Made by a program: the position numbers and the translations under genes. DNA of 64,000 bases from Parasponia andersonii (taxonomy: Eukaryota > Streptophyta > Magnoliopsida > Rosales > Cannabaceae). The DNA lies in assembly GCA_002914805.1 (NCBI GenBank), contig JXTB01000005.1:1628940-1692939 (forward strand). The letters run 5' to 3'. Shown here in pieces: positions 38,321-52,700 of this stretch. The notes beneath the pieces were generated by a model. The model saw nothing but the letters and a program-made list of their open reading frames with translations, did no database searches and was not told the origin of the DNA. Every line of letters begins with the position of its first letter. Position 1 is the first letter of the stretch.

Positions 38321-39717
38321 AATCATACGTTTTAAAGGCATTTTTGTTCAATCTCCATACAAATATCTTCTTTTGTATTTTTCTAGCTGCAAAAATGGTG
38401 TCTTGAAGCTTCCCCTTCACGCAAAATAGAGCTTGGTTTTTAGAGTGGAGACTGACAGAATTTAACCTAGGATTATAACTAAAGAAATTAGTGATTCTGA
38501 TTAAAAGCTGATGGAGATCAAACATCCTAGAATTAACGTTGAATATGTGTGTGTCTGAGAGAGAGAATTGAATTAAACCTAAGAAGTGGATTAAATGAAT
38601 AGATGGCTGAGATTAACTAACAAAGGAATCAAGGTTTAGATCACTCGTTGGTGAAACTCAACTATAGCTAGGTTCTGAGAATAGTGCGGTCCACATAGTA
38701 GAGAGGCAATGGGTAAAGGAATAAGTAGGCAGTGTGGCAAGTTTTGATTTGCTTGCACAGGTAGATGCACTGGAGGAAGAGGAGCTACGAAGCATCAGAT
38801 CAAGAGCAGCCCTGATAGTAGTTGACATTGGGGCCTACTACTTCTAACCAACATGTGACTTTATGGCAGTGATCTACAGGAGCGACTCTGATTGAATTGG
38901 GAGTTGATCCAAAGGCTCAAATCAATAGTATGATGTTAGTCCCAAGCATGAGTGTGGTCTTCATAAAATTGAGCTAAATTTTTATTTTTATTGATATGTG
39001 AAATGTCATTTTAGCCCTTTTCAGCTCCTTAATGGTCCAATTTCACCATTTTAACCCAGGTATGACTTACACAAAATTAAACAAAATTAACTAATAATTA
39101 AAATAAAATAAAACATAAAATAACGTAAAATAAACTAAATAACAAAAAAAAAATTAAGTTTGGTGCATTAGGGACAAAGGAAAGGGGTTGTTATTATTTG
39201 AGTACTTGGTTTATTTTGCCCTGTCTTACTATGTTTTTATTTTGTGGACTTTATTTTGTTTTTCCTTGTTTCCTGGTTACTTTGCTATTCTTATTTTGTT
39301 GCTTTAATTTTGTCTATTTGAACTTTGTAGTTTGTGATTATTTTGTCTATGATATGAATATGATCATGCTTGATAAAATTCATTGGAAATGATAAGTATC
39401 GTAATTGTTTATGTGCTTAGCTCTTGTGTAATTTTGTTTTATGATCAATTCTTGAACACTTTTTACATATAATTGTGAGCATTTAGCCTTGATTTGCTTT
39501 GAGAAGCTTTATGTTTATTGGCTCATAAATTTATTTAGTCTCAGTTTATCTTAGATCCTGTTTGAGTGCCAATTGAGTCAAAATCCTAGAGTGGCACGAA
39601 AAAATTGAAGAAAGAATGTAGGCCATTTTTTAATTATTTGAGCTTTATGCACACAATATCTTTAGTCCCCCCTATTGAGCTTAAATATTAGCCCTTCTCT
39701 TTGTGAATCCCTTAATC
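38321..39717. other. Unassigned, including probable Ty3/gypsy 3' internal DNA at 39150-39717
   Basis: No intact frame. The AAGTTTGGTGCATTAGGGAC block (39153-39172) and the text up to 39717 look like the non-coding 3' region of Athila/Tat-type elements. It is continuous with 41374-42250 once the LTR at 39718-41368 is set aside. Confidence 0.35.
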
Positions 39718-41368
39718 TGCTGGTGTTAGCTAGAAAAAATTTTCATAAAAAATTTTCATAAAATCATTTTCAAGAACATCATAGTTTTATAAAATCAAAA
39801 AACACAGAGGAATTGGTCGTTTAAAATTTTTCTTTTACAAAACGTTTCGGATTGTAATCTATCATAAATTAACTCTTGATCTAGACAAGAACAATACCCA
39901 GATTCACTTCACAACCTTCTCGTCTTCGTATCTATTCTCGAAAGTAGTTTGATTAATCCGGTGGGTGGTCACTTTCTTGATTCCCAACAAAGAGATCTGC
40001 AGATGAACAAGAAAACAATCTCCTCGAACCAATTTCTCTGGGATGGCCGAAATACCAAGGACAATGAATCCCTAGTGGTGGTCGATTTTCTCTGCTCTCT
40101 CCCTCTCTGTTATGTGTGTGACACTCTCTTCCTATGTCAGTGTTTCACATGTAACACTTGTATATATATGCTAGAGAACTTTTCTCTTAACTATAGAGAG
40201 ATTAGTAACCCTAATAGGCTTATTGGGCTTGTTGGGCTCAACTGATCATCAAATAACTATTGAGCTTTAATTTGAGCTAGATAAGGGACCAGATGGATCC
40301 ATAAAGTCCAAGCTCCAATAGACCATATACTCAATATCATAATTAACTCTTAATAATGATTGGGTCTCGTCCATTAATATTGGGGCACACTACTATAGGC
40401 CCAATATTGAACTCTTGGACTAAATGTCATTTATTTTTCTGTGAAGCTTATTAACAATTAATTAGCTTGATCCATTTAACATATACTATACCTATAGATA
40501 TACCCCCAGTGCAATATCGTACTAGTAAGGTAAAATTATCGTATTACCCTTCTAGTACATATTTACCTTTGAGTTGCCATTTTTCATCTAATGGATAATA
40601 GTTGACTATGGTGTTTGTATCTGCTTATACCAACGTAGTCAAATTCACATAGTGAATACTGGGGCCCTAGTTTATATGATCCAAGTATTTGAAAAAACTC
40701 AAAGTGACATCATATACATGGTGTCCATCATGAAAAACGTTCTACACATTTCATATACCTTATCTTCCAAGATACTGGAGTTTGAATCATAAATCGGAAC
40801 TAGTCCTTTAGTAACTCAAAAAGATAAAACACATGAAAGTAAGTTCGTTAATCACTAAGATTAAGGTCTTCTACAATAGTATTAGATTAGTAAAATTAGA
40901 AATTTGAGTTATGACACTTGACTTCAAATTCTAATTCACTAGATCCTGCTCGATGCTGTTATAACTTTCTTATAACACACTAGTGTTTCTATCCGAAAAC
41001 TCACTTCGATAATTAGAGACTTTATTAATAAAATAGATAACACTACATTCTATGGCATAGTAAAATATTCTATCTTTAATATGCAGAATGCGAACAATTT
41101 AATTTAGACATAATGAAATAAAAAATATAATGTCTCCCACATATGAACTCATCATACGAATAATTCTTTATTACTCATTTCATATCTTGGAATCTTTTAG
41201 ATGTTTGCATAAGATAAATATACACATCACATGTATATCAATGGGACATAAATGAAATAGAAATTCATAACATGGAATTTATTAATAACAAATAGATACT
41301 AAATAATTCAATAAACATTATTTATAATGTTTAAATAATAAACTACTTTATAGGATATTATTCCAACA
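39718..41368 (-). mobile_element. Solo LTR of a Ty1/copia element with a 5-bp target duplication
   Basis: TG (39718) to CA (41368), 1651 bp, bordered on both sides by TAATC (39713-39717 and 41369-41373). On the minus strand it starts TGTTGGAATAATATCC, a classic copia LTR start. No internal gag-pol lies between LTRs, so it is a solo LTR left by recombination. Related to 12195-13056. Confidence 0.9.
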
Positions 41369-41373
41369 TAATC

Positions 41374-42250
41374 AAGTCTAACCCACAAATAATTTCCCTA
41401 ATTTATCACCCTTCACGCCATAAATGCATGAGAGGAAATTAAAAAATACTTGTGAGAATGAAAGAGATAGTGAGTAAAGAAATGGAATATTATTTTGGAG
41501 TTGTTACTCTATTTTGAATTTTTTGTAATTTTCTAAATTAATTGTTATCTTTTAAAAAAAAAAAACACAAAAAAAAAATTCTTTGTTAGTTGTTTTCTTA
41601 GTGTGATCAAATAAAAATGGGTGAAAATGATTGTCTTGAGAATTGGCTAAAATCCAAGTTTAAGGGGATTTTAAGCAAAAGAGATGAAAAATGGATAAAG
41701 ATATTGACAGGATTGTACATTCATTGAGTGAATATTTGTTTATGGTATGAAATAAGCTTAAAAGATTGTCTTTTCATATACCCTCACATAAGTCGTACAT
41801 TATAAGTCAATTAAAGTCCTATTAATCTTCGATTTAGTATAGTCTATATTAGTGAAGATTAGCATGAAAAATGAACTTATGAGATGAATTTAAGACATTT
41901 AATGAGACATACTTCAATTCAGAACTTTAAGCATGCATAAAGTGATCCAAGCATGATTAGTTAGGTATGAGCAACTGCTACACACACAGAGAGTTGAAAG
42001 TATGGCAAGGCTATTTCTTTAGCTAAAAATCTAAATATTTGTAGTGCTTCAAGTTTTTCGTGGGTTATAATCCTTAAATGCGCTTTGAGACTCACTTAAA
42101 ATCATTGCTTTTTATGTTTAGTTCTTAGGTTGTTTAGGTCTTAGGTTCAATATTTTGTTATCTTGATTTTGTTCTTTCGTATCTTACTTGATCGTTCTTT
42201 TGTTTTGTTTTTAGCTCAAAGATCAGCATTTAATTAAGTTTAGGAGGATT
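41374..42250 (+). mobile_element. 3' internal region of a Ty3/gypsy (Athila/Tat-like) element
   Basis: Non-coding. Ends AGCTCAAAGATCAGCATTTAATTAAGTTTAGGAGGATT, the degenerate form of the GAGGACGAGCA...AAGTTTGGGGG motif and polypurine tract that precede the 3' LTR in these elements. Confidence 0.5.
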
Positions 42251-43710
42251 TGATAAGTGTGTTGTACACTTATTATTTTCATCTTTTCAAACTTGTCAAT
42301 TATTCATCTTTTTTAGTAGTTTGATTTTTTTTGTAGAGTGTTTTGTGCCAATTTCAGGTTTGGAGCCTTAGTGATGAATAAAGTGAAGTTAGAGCATAAA
42401 ATGGGTCAAAAGTGGGACAACTATGGTGAAAATTGACGCCTCAGTGCGGCAGGGTACCAATCGTGGTGCCAAAGTATCTCAAAATAAAGTAAAGTACCTG
42501 AGACGTTGCATCATAGCGCTAGATGGAACTAAGAAGTGGCACTCAGTGCCACTATATGGTGCTAATCAGACTGTGAAGTGGTGTCATAATGCCACATTTT
42601 GGCATCAAAATATCACTCCCTTGGAAACTTTGGCACTACAATCTCAATTTTTGGGTAACCAGTTCATAGTTTTGGCACTGCAATGCCGCCAAATGCAAAA
42701 CAAACTATGCTAAGCCCCGAAATTGACTTTGGATCCTTTTTAAATAGCTCTTTTTCACCTAGTAGAGAAGAGTTTGAAAAACCTTGCAGCAAAGAGGGTC
42801 TAGGGGAAGTTTTCAAGAGAGAGAAATACCAAGGGCAAGGAGATTGAAGAGCAAAAGTGGAGGATTGAAGTTTCAAAAGAGTTTTTTTTTTAATCTCTTT
42901 CTCTTTCTCTTTAATTTCTACAAATGGCAATGTTGAACTCTTGTATAATCTATTGTGATTTGTTTTACTTGAACATGAACCAAACTTGATTTCTGGGAAG
43001 GTAATTGAACCTCTAATATAATCTAACTACATTGTACTCCTTTTATATTTATGAAATTCATGTGTTGAGTTGGTTGTTTCATCTTGAATCTTTTGCTTCC
43101 ATTTATTTGGCTAATAAATAAATTTCAAGAGCGAAATCTGTATGAACTTGGAAGAGTAAGTATAGATTTGGATATAGATAGAATAACATAAAATTACTTA
43201 ACGTAGGGGTGAGTTTATACAGAATAGGAATATATTTATGTGATTTATGCAACCATAAGTGAATCTAAACTTAATGTACTTATTTCAATTCATGTTAAAG
43301 GTTATGTGTTATCTTGTCTAGATATTTCCATTTAGTACTTGAAAAACTTTGTGGATAGCTTGAATTCTTGGTTGAATGCTCTAATAGATGAGTGAATTTA
43401 AGAGAACATGTAGTTGAAGGAGTTAGAGAGTAGATTGCATCCATACACTCTACATTATTTGTTTTAGTGAAATTCTTTGGTTGTTGCATTTTTACACTCA
43501 TTTTTTACATACTTCATTGTTATTGTTGTTATTGTTATTTTTTATTTATTACAACTTGTTCTAAAAATCTTTTATCATTTATTTGAATACATCAAAAATT
43601 GATTCTGGTTAGTAATAAACAAATATGAGTCACTTCTTCTCTGTAGAAACGATATTCTTACTCATTTTCATTACTTATTATGACTCATGTACTTACGGTA
43701 TGTCTGAAAT
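42251..43710 (+). mobile_element. Ty3/gypsy (Athila/Tat-like) LTR
   Basis: Begins TGATAAGTGTGTTGTACACTTATT right after the polypurine tract. The latter part has the familiar ACGATATTCTTACTC...ACTTATTATGACTCATGTACTTACGGTA ending. The 3' boundary is approximate. It contains a short CTCTTTTT-rich leader region (about 42885-42915) as seen around transcription starts. Confidence 0.55.
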
Positions 43711-44890
43711 TAGCTAATAATCTCTCTAAAAACTTCCTTTCTTTTAATTAACTCTCATCCTCTATTGATAGTACTCCACTGAAGATGGGGATTCTTCTTA
43801 GAATCTCTCTATCTGATAGGATTTTCTTTTTTTATTTAATAATCATTTCTCTTGTGTGAAAGTAGATTTCAATTTTTTATGATCATTTTATCCCACTTTC
43901 CATGTGGGTTTAGTTCTAGATTTAAAATAATAAATTTTGAAAATATTGATTTTTGCAGAAAAGATATTACTAGATCTTTCAGAAGAGCAACTCGGGATGG
44001 AGAGTATTTTTGCAGGATTTGAAGTTTATTAGCTTAAGATCTTAGTGAGAACGTAGTCTATTATTGAATATATTTTGTTTATGTTTATTTTTTTCCTAAT
44101 ATTGAAGTTAATAATATGTTTATGATGAAACTTCACATGATTTACCTAAGTTTGTTTTAGGAATGGAGAATGAGCTTATTAATTTGGTCGGAGAAAATCT
44201 CCTCTTATAGGAATTTGTTATCATAGAAATTCCTTCCTTTTTAATAATAGTTTTGTTTGTTTCCATATATATATATACACATCCTATAGCATCTTTTCTC
44301 GAAATCTGAGGTATTCTAAGGGAAAAAAAAAAAAAAGGTTACTTACATTTTTATATATTGTATTTTGACTGTTTATTCAGTTTATATCTTATGTTTTGCT
44401 TTTTATCAATACTAACCTTCAAATTTAAAATTTGTAACATATTTACATTGATGAGGATATTATTCACCTATAAATCAATATTTTTTAAGCTCAAATAGTT
44501 GTGTATTTTCAAACATTTTTGTAGTGATGTGTTTTTTTGTATTTCTTGAATAAATGTGAATTGAAATGAAATTGTACCAAAATAGGAGTTTCAAACTATT
44601 TTGAATCAAGTCTGGACTAATGAGATGATCCAAAGAAAACACGAGATGAAACAGAGCAAAACTGACAAAAAAAAACTACTCAAGTAGTAATATAGGCACA
44701 CTTGCACCCCTTGGAGGGGTAGGATATGCCTCAAGCTAGTAGCAGGGTACCTTTGTTACTACTAGTAGGCATTTTTGCACCACTAAAGGAGCATGGTTGT
44801 GCTCTTGATGTATCTGGAACTCATTTTTGGCCATTTAAATGGTCCAAATTATCATATTTTCACGATCTGTGAACACCCATCTATGGTATC
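43711..44890. other. Unassigned AT-rich DNA
   Basis: No conserved frame and no repeat partner recognised in the window. Confidence 0.45.
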
Positions 44891-44894
44891 GCAA

Positions 44895-46516
44895 GATTGA
44901 CTACTCAAAAGGGAAAGTGAATTAGGTTTTAAAAGTTTTAAGAAACTTTTCAACTATGTAAAGCTATAGACCATTATTTTAAAACTTTGAAGCTAAATAA
45001 ACAATAATAGCAAGTATATAATAATAATATCAAGTATATTAAGATCAATAAATATCAAACACACAATCAAATAATTTACAATAAAGTAAAGAGTGTAGGG
45101 ATAGAGAAAATATAAACTCATTTTTTTACGAGATTTGACAAATAAGACGATTTGTCTATGTCATCGGCCCTCGACAACTTGCTTCAAGCTTTCCACTATC
45201 AGATCAAGATTATAGACTTGATCGACCTTTGTACAAATAGAGTGAATTCTTCTTAAGCTCACTCACACCTTTACAACAGTCTTGATTCCAGTTCTATTAT
45301 ACCTAACCTCAGATTGTTTTTACTTTAAGGTTAAACTCACTTATACGGATTGTTTAGACAATGATGCCAACCTTACCTATTTGCAGATTATTTAGACTCT
45401 GGTGGCAACCTCACCTACATTCAAGTTATTTAAACTTTAGTGGCAACCTCACCTATGCACAAATTTTTTATGACTTCGGTGCCAACCTCACTTCAAATCA
45501 AATGATTTTACAATAATCAAGAGTAAACATACTCAAGAACTCTCATCCTAAAAGTAATGAATACAATTTTAGCTTAAGAAATTTGAGAACAATGTATAAT
45601 GAATACTCTAAGATTAGCTCAGTATGATTTGAAAGTTAATTTAATGCAAAAATAGACTTTTGTACTTTGAAAGTAGTTGGATGATAATTTAGGTACACTT
45701 TCTACCATTTTAAGTAGACCGAAAGTAAGTTTTTAGTAAACCGAAAATACTAGCCGTTGATAGTGCTTTTGCAGCAGTCAAATTTTCACGATAACATTTT
45801 TTTTGTTACTTTTTTTAGTGGATCAAAAATCCTGCTTATTTTGACTGTTTTAGCATTTGGTCATCTTTCAGATTTTGACAGCTTTTGGTGGTTTGCAAAA
45901 GCTGACTTTTAAACTTCTTTTAAATACTTTAAAAACATTGGATATTAATTTGAAAAGAATATTTTGGCTATTTTTTAGTTTCATAAAGATATTTAACAAT
46001 AATTTAAAAAGTGTTCATATCAAAACAAATTCTAGTTTGCAAATAAAAAAAATCTCTTTTTAGCTTATTTTAAATAATCATGATTTCAAATATATTTGTA
46101 ACTTATTTAAACTTAAGAAATCATGTTATAAAGAATATTTTCCCATTTAAAGAAATCATTAATTTCTATTTTTTACTTCTAAAATAAAATAGTCATTTTA
46201 AGCTTAAAATAGTTTGAAAACTCTTTTTAAAAGTATGAGCCAATACAAAAAGTATTTATGTGCAATGAACTAAAAAAAATATAAGGCTAAATATGAAATA
46301 TACTCTATCAAAGTATGGTCTTGTATCTTGATGTCCATGTTTAAGTTTGATTCTGATAAGTCCACTATGCATCCATCTTCAAGCTTGATTCTTTGATCAA
46401 CTTGAGTTAGAACTTTAAAACCATTTTACTACATATTCAAGTTAAAACATTAGTACTAAATCAAATGTTTGTTATCTCCAAAATAAGAGTAAGATTAAGA
46501 TCTTAATTTGTCAACA
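44895..46516 (-). mobile_element. Solo LTR, SIRE/Maximus-like copia family (diverged)
   Basis: Shares GTGAATTAGGTTTTAAAA (44927-44944), the repeated ...GGTGCCAACCTCACC... phrases (45350-45490) and the TAGACCGAAAGT/TAAACCGAAAATACTAGCCGTTGATAG region with the LTRs at 24886 and 33699. The high end, on the minus strand, starts TGTTGACAAATT. No internal domains are attached. The low boundary is approximate. Confidence 0.65.
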
Positions 46517-46539
46517 ATTCATCCTTAAATGTGCTTGAA

Positions 46540-47565
46540 TTTGACTCAGTAGAGGAGCTTAAAAAGGGATGAGGCACAATTTCAAGATGTGGAGAATCTG
46601 AGAGGAAGATACAAGAGATGCACAAAATTCTCAAGGAGAGAAAGCTTGGAGTTGGAGATTTCTTAAAGAAACTTTTGTGAGAATTTCTTAAAGATTTGAA
46701 GACTTGAATCTAATCTCCTAAAAAATTTTCTTTTTCTCTCTCTCACCCTAATCTCTTGGAAATTTGTATTAAGCTTCTTGTATGATCATGATTAGATTTA
46801 TGAATTTCTTGTCGAGATTAGTATTGGATTCTACTATATTTGTTCATATTTGATAGTTAGGTTTTGATTATTTTATTAATTGTTTGTCTTTTCTATTTCT
46901 AATTCATTTATGCTTCTCTTTGCTCAATACTTCTAATTTATTTGGCTAACGAATTAGTTGATCTTAGGTTGCAATTTTGATGCTCATGAGAGATTAATTT
47001 TATAATCTAAAATTAAGAGACATAGTTTAAATTATTGTGAGATTGAGATGAGATCAACACCTAGATAATTATCTTTAGATAATTTGGGTTATTATAAGAC
47101 CAGGAGGTAAGTTGTTAATTTGAGTTATTGTGAGACCAAAAGATGAGCGATACATTAACTTCAATTTGAGGACTTAGATTTTATGAGTACTTAATTAATC
47201 ATGTTAGATAGGGATATCAACCTAAGTTAGTTAGGTTTATTATCTCATTTGACACTTAGGAGAGATAATGAAGTTAAATTAGGTCTCTCGATTAGTGAGT
47301 TAAATGGAATTAAGCCAATAATTGTTGACAAACCTATGAGTAATTAGGTGTAATTAATTTCTAGTACATCCATGCATAGTATTTTCCACATTTTATTTAC
47401 GTTTTATTTCTTTTATCTTTATTTTTATTTATTTCACTTTTAAATTTATTTAGTCTTTATACTTAGATAAAGTTAAATTACGATAATTTCGCTATTTAAT
47501 AGTAGTTTAATAACCAATCTCTATAGATCAACCCTTCTTACAGTTATACTAGGTAAACATGTAGT
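46540..47565 (+). mobile_element. Partial Ty3/gypsy (Tat-like) LTR
   Basis: A TCTTCTCTCACCCTAATCTCTTGG-type leader and an ending ATCTCTATAGATCAACCCTTCTTACAGTTATACTAGG, as in Tat/Athila LTR 3' ends. No partner LTR or coding region is attached. Confidence 0.45.
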
Positions 47566-47658
47566 TATCTCAAAAATTAATGAAAACCATAAGCATCTTT
47601 CTAAGACATGATTTACATAACAAGAAATTGAAAAGATGAGTAATAGCCCTTATAGGCA

Positions 47659-49726
47659 CTAATCAAACTTAACTGATTGGTACATGTAGCGAACAAGGAG
47701 AAAGGAGGCTGCAAAACCAACAGTACCAAACATCAAAAAAAGGCCATAGCTGATGCACGCCATGCATCCGAAAAAGAACGAGATTTGCAAGGAACCAGAC
47801 CAATCTGATATGGCGTAGCAGTAATATATGCAATACACGAAAACATATATTCCGATCGATCCACCGTAAAAAAAAGACCTGAAACAAATAGAGAAATGCT
47901 TATGATCGTACCCCAGAACTGGGAAAAGGCTCACTGAGAAGTTCCTAAACACTACATTTAACTCAACATTAACTTTTTATAGAGTGCACTAATATCAGAT
48001 CAGCAAGTAATGAACACGAAAACAAGATGAAATTTTGGCATAATGTACCCAGAATACTGGCAAGGATCATCTTATCAATCAAATGTAATGATAAGCAATG
48101 TAAATATTTTTCTTAAAAGATCTCAAATAAATGCTAAACTCAATTAAGCCTTTAGTTTCACGAGTCAAAGTGTTTTTTCATAAGAATGAATATAACCTAA
48201 GCTTTACTAAAATATCTTCAGATCTAGAGGACTTAAGGACATTGGATAATAAATAAGCAAGCCTCACACGTAACTAGGATCTATAATTCGGTTATGTTTT
48301 CTTTTGAACTAGTTTACCATTTTAATTCCATTTAAAGCAAGCCAAAATCACATCAAATATACAAAAACAGTAGAGAGAATGCTTCATATGCCAAAAACAT
48401 GCACAGAACTTTTAAACACACTATGGTGGGGAATTGAGTCTCTTAACAAACTGTCAGAGTCTTCGAAAGATGACTGGTGCGAATGTCACCACAACAATTT
48501 TTTAAGGACAAAATACCCTACAGCAGTACAGCCCCGTCACTTTTGCTGAGATATTCTTATACCTGAAAATTTCACCAGCACGTCCCAATTTTTACGTATA
48601 CAGTGTCATTTTACCCCAATTTTATAAATATAGTGCCACTTTATCCTAATTAAAAGACAACATTGAAAAAGGAATCCTTACGCTCGTCAAATATGAGAGC
48701 CATTAAATAAAAGGAACAAAAGGAGATAAAATCCCTATGTTGTCAAATTTAGATAGAAATTCAGAAAATTTTCGCAATTAAAATCATTCGGAGAATTTTT
48801 TTATTAATCTCATTTACATAAAGTTGCATTCAGATCAAATGAGTACTATTTTCGGTAAATAAAAAGAAAAATTCTTTTCTTGCCACACTGGCTGACCCAC
48901 AGGTAAAACTAGCATCACATTTGTAAAAAGTAAAACAAGTCAACATTATATTTGCAAAATGAGGTAAACTGACACAATATTTGCAAAAATTGGAGTGAGT
49001 CGGCAAAATTGAGAGGGTAAACAACTACTTTCAGCAAACGTCGGGACTCTAGACTACTTTGTTCTTTTTTCAAACGCATTGACCGAAATGCACCTTTTGT
49101 TATTATTATTCTTTTGTCTGACCTGAAAAACAGGTACTTTTGTTCAAGTTCCAAAAAAAGGACACGAGCCCACTAAAAAAAAAGATGGGGACATGAGAAA
49201 TATACAAATACCAATTTTATAATTGTTATATATTGCAAGTGTATAAACACAAAGAAAGAAATATGCATATCCATACAAGAATCTGCACTCAAGGAAATGG
49301 ATGCAAACAAGAATTCACACATCAATTAAACAACTAAAGCTACTTAGAAATAATGTCGTAGATCCAGTTGCTAGATCTGTTGACCGAAATTAATGCAAGC
49401 AGACATGTTTTGCACCACTGCCCTATTCAATTTCAAGCATTGTGCATCAACAGTAAAGGATTCTAGGGAAACATTATCCTCAATTGCATTTTTTTAGTGG
49501 TGGAGCCAGAACTTTTATTAAGTGTGGCGAAATTATAGTAGAAAAAAAGTATTTAAATTTATAATAATATCTCCAAATGACGATAGATTATACTTTGGAT
49601 GAATTTTCATATTTTTAAAAGCACTATTAATAATCTTGTTGTCAAGAGCGAAAGTTTTACATCTATGAAATCTTCATAAGAATACAAACTACAAACCAAT
49701 TTAATTGAAAATGATAAATATATAGA

Positions 49727-49760
<34 letters not shown>

Positions 49761-52700
49761 TTGTCTTCACTAGCTTATAGAATTGGAATCATTGGAAATA
49801 AGGAGAATTTTCCTCAATCCCAATTTCCCCCTCTCAATTTTAGTTTAGAAATAAAAGTTAAAAGTTAAGTTCGTCCTAAGTTGGAAAAAAAAAAGTGACA
49901 ACTCACATTTTATGTAGGGATAAAATTAGAAATAAATATATCAATATGGCCAAAGTAGAATAAAATCCTATACTATACTAAACTATAGAGTGAAAAATAA
50001 TTAAAGGACAATAGCAATAATATCTCACATTAAAACGGACAAAGCTGGAAATAAAATCTCAATAGGGGCCTATAGTAGAAAACAAAATCTAAAATAATAC
50101 TAAAATATAAAATGTAAAACTTTTAGGGGAGGCAATGGCCCTTAGTTGCCCCCCTTGGCTCCGCCATTGTGTGTATGGGTTCTAGTAACCAATTTATCAT
50201 CATGGTCTCTGTTAAACCAATAAGAAGTCCCCAAATATGTAGTTCATATATCAGAACACATGAATATGAATAGTTTGTAATTCTCGTGGGCTACAATTAA
50301 TTGTTTTTGTGCGTGTGCATCATATATTTTATTACTAACCCAGAAAGCAGCTTTCAGAAATGGAGTAATAATCAGCTTCAACACCTAATGTGTATTCCTC
50401 AATCAATTGAAAACAAATTATAATTAAGAACAACTGAAAGACAGAAATAAAAGGAAACTGAAAAACAGGAAGTTTGTTCTATAATTAAGCATGACAAAAA
50501 CAATCCTACTGCAGTCAAAATGTATTTAAAAAAGAAAATGGAAATGTGTACCTCCACCACCATTTATGATCTTCAGCAAAAAGCTGGCGGCATGTGAGAT
50601 AAGTGTTCATCAAAGCAATGAAAATTAGAACAAGAATGAAGTTGATAAGCAGAATCTTGTACGCAATGTAGATCCCATGACCCCACACGCTACTAATTAC
50701 AAAGTTAAGCTCAACGGGCATGAGAGAAAAAGGCAAAAACCCTGCTACCGCAATCTGAGGCAGCGCACGCCTATACCATGGAAGTGGTGGAATTTCTCGG
50801 GGGGATTTTGCAATGTGTAAAGGAGAATGCAACTCGGCGTTGCTACTCTTGCAAATTGCTTCATACTCAGCCTTGCTACTCTTTCCAATAATCCCACCCA
50901 GCACAAGCAATGGGAATGCAATTAATGTCCAAAGGAGAACTAACTCCATGGTTATGCCAAAGGGCAGAGCTGGAGTTGCCTTATAAGAAGTGGCTATAAA
51001 GTTAAGAAGGCAGAGTGTGAAAAGCAGAGGTATAGGAAAAAGGCATCCTGTAAGGAGAAGATTCCCCAACTGTCATAAAAAAATTGGAGAAAATCAAATC
51101 ATGAGGTCATGCTTTAAAATCAAATAACTGAAAAGTCAAGAGTGGTGTAAAAGAGAATCTATCAGGACATACCCAGTTTGTTCCTCCAAGCTGACAATAA
51201 AAGGAAGTTGCTGTATATCCCGCAATGGTAGAAGTAATTGTATATATGATAATCAGTGCAGTCAATAGGCGTCCTCGGTTGTAAGAATGAAATATACCAA
51301 TGAGCCCAAGTACGAGAATGAGTACGGTACTTGAAATGCACGCCAAGAAAATTGGAACAAATGGTTATAACCTCAATTAATTTGGACATTTAAACTTAAT
51401 AGTTCTGTGCATTAAAGTCTTTTTTTAAGTTAGGTACTCACAGTATGAACAATTGCGTACCAGAACCAAGGGCTGCAGCAAGCAAGGACTTATTACTTAG
51501 GTGTCTAAAGACATCATCTCGAATGCACTTCCATCCTCTTTCGTCTTGAGTGGAGGCCGATTCAGAATCAGGCAAACCCCTTTCATATTCATCATTCAAA
51601 AGTTATATCAGAAAAAGAAACACAAAGTTGATAGATAGTTAGGCAATCAGCATTTGAATATATGCTTACTCTGTGATCTCTTTCTTAAAGACACGAATGT
51701 AGAATTTCACGACGAAACCAATCAAGCAAAGAAGTGTAACACATGAGTTCATTATTGAAAACCATAGAAATGAAGACTCCGAGTAATTTTCCATCCGTTT
51801 CTCGAACGGAATGTGAAGCTCCTCCCAATGCACAGTGTAAAAAAACTTTACGTATGTCTCTTTGTCTTCAGTCAGTTCCACCACATCTTCAGTGTTGGGT
51901 AGAACATGGATCTTGACTATGCGGTCCTTGTTGAAAAAAATTTCAAAACGAATGTGATTGTAAAGTAAATATCTGTAGTTATTAAATATGTCATGTTTGT
52001 CAATTTCCCCTACGAATAGCAAGAATGGCAAGTCATTGTAGTACATTTGGAGGTAGTAATCGCTTTTGATTGCCTTTCGGAACCGAGAAACTTCTTCCTT
52101 GGTCAAATTTTTCGAACATGCAGTTGTATAGTTTTTCTCTACTAGAAACTCAAGTTTATATGGAGCACTGATGAGATGATCTCCATTTAACACCTCACTA
52201 AGAGTTTCCTTCTTGTCTTTGAAATAATCTGCCATCAGAATAGATCATTTAGTATGGAGAAAAAATTACTATAAGAAAAAAGTTATAGAAACATATTGAA
52301 GGAAGAAAGACAAAAGCTGAAGATGAAAAAACCTGGCTGACAGAAGGGAAGATCAAAATAGCGGTATGTTTCACTGAATACAGAAGAAAAGAAGAGGAAA
52401 AAGAAAAAAATAAATTATCCATCAGACAATGCAAATTGAAAATTCTGGTGCACCTCTGATGAATAGAAAAGCTAAAACATTGGTATAGACCAAGGAGAAG
52501 CATCCATAACACGGTTGTGAGCACATAAATTACAGAAAATAAAACATATGTGTTCGTGATAATTTTTGAACTCTGAAGATATATGTTTACTTGTATGTTA
52601 CTCAAAGATTAGAAAAGCATAATATAGCATAAATGAGCATAATATTCTAGGATTGAGAGGAGAATATTCTGCCAAGTAGCGAGTTTATCCCCTCTGGTTT

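Noticed and set aside
42423-42713. 96-codon plus-strand frame with repeated GCACTA/GTGCCA words
   Set aside because: Lies within a Ty3/gypsy LTR and matches no protein; repeated TGGTGCCA-type words explain the open frame.
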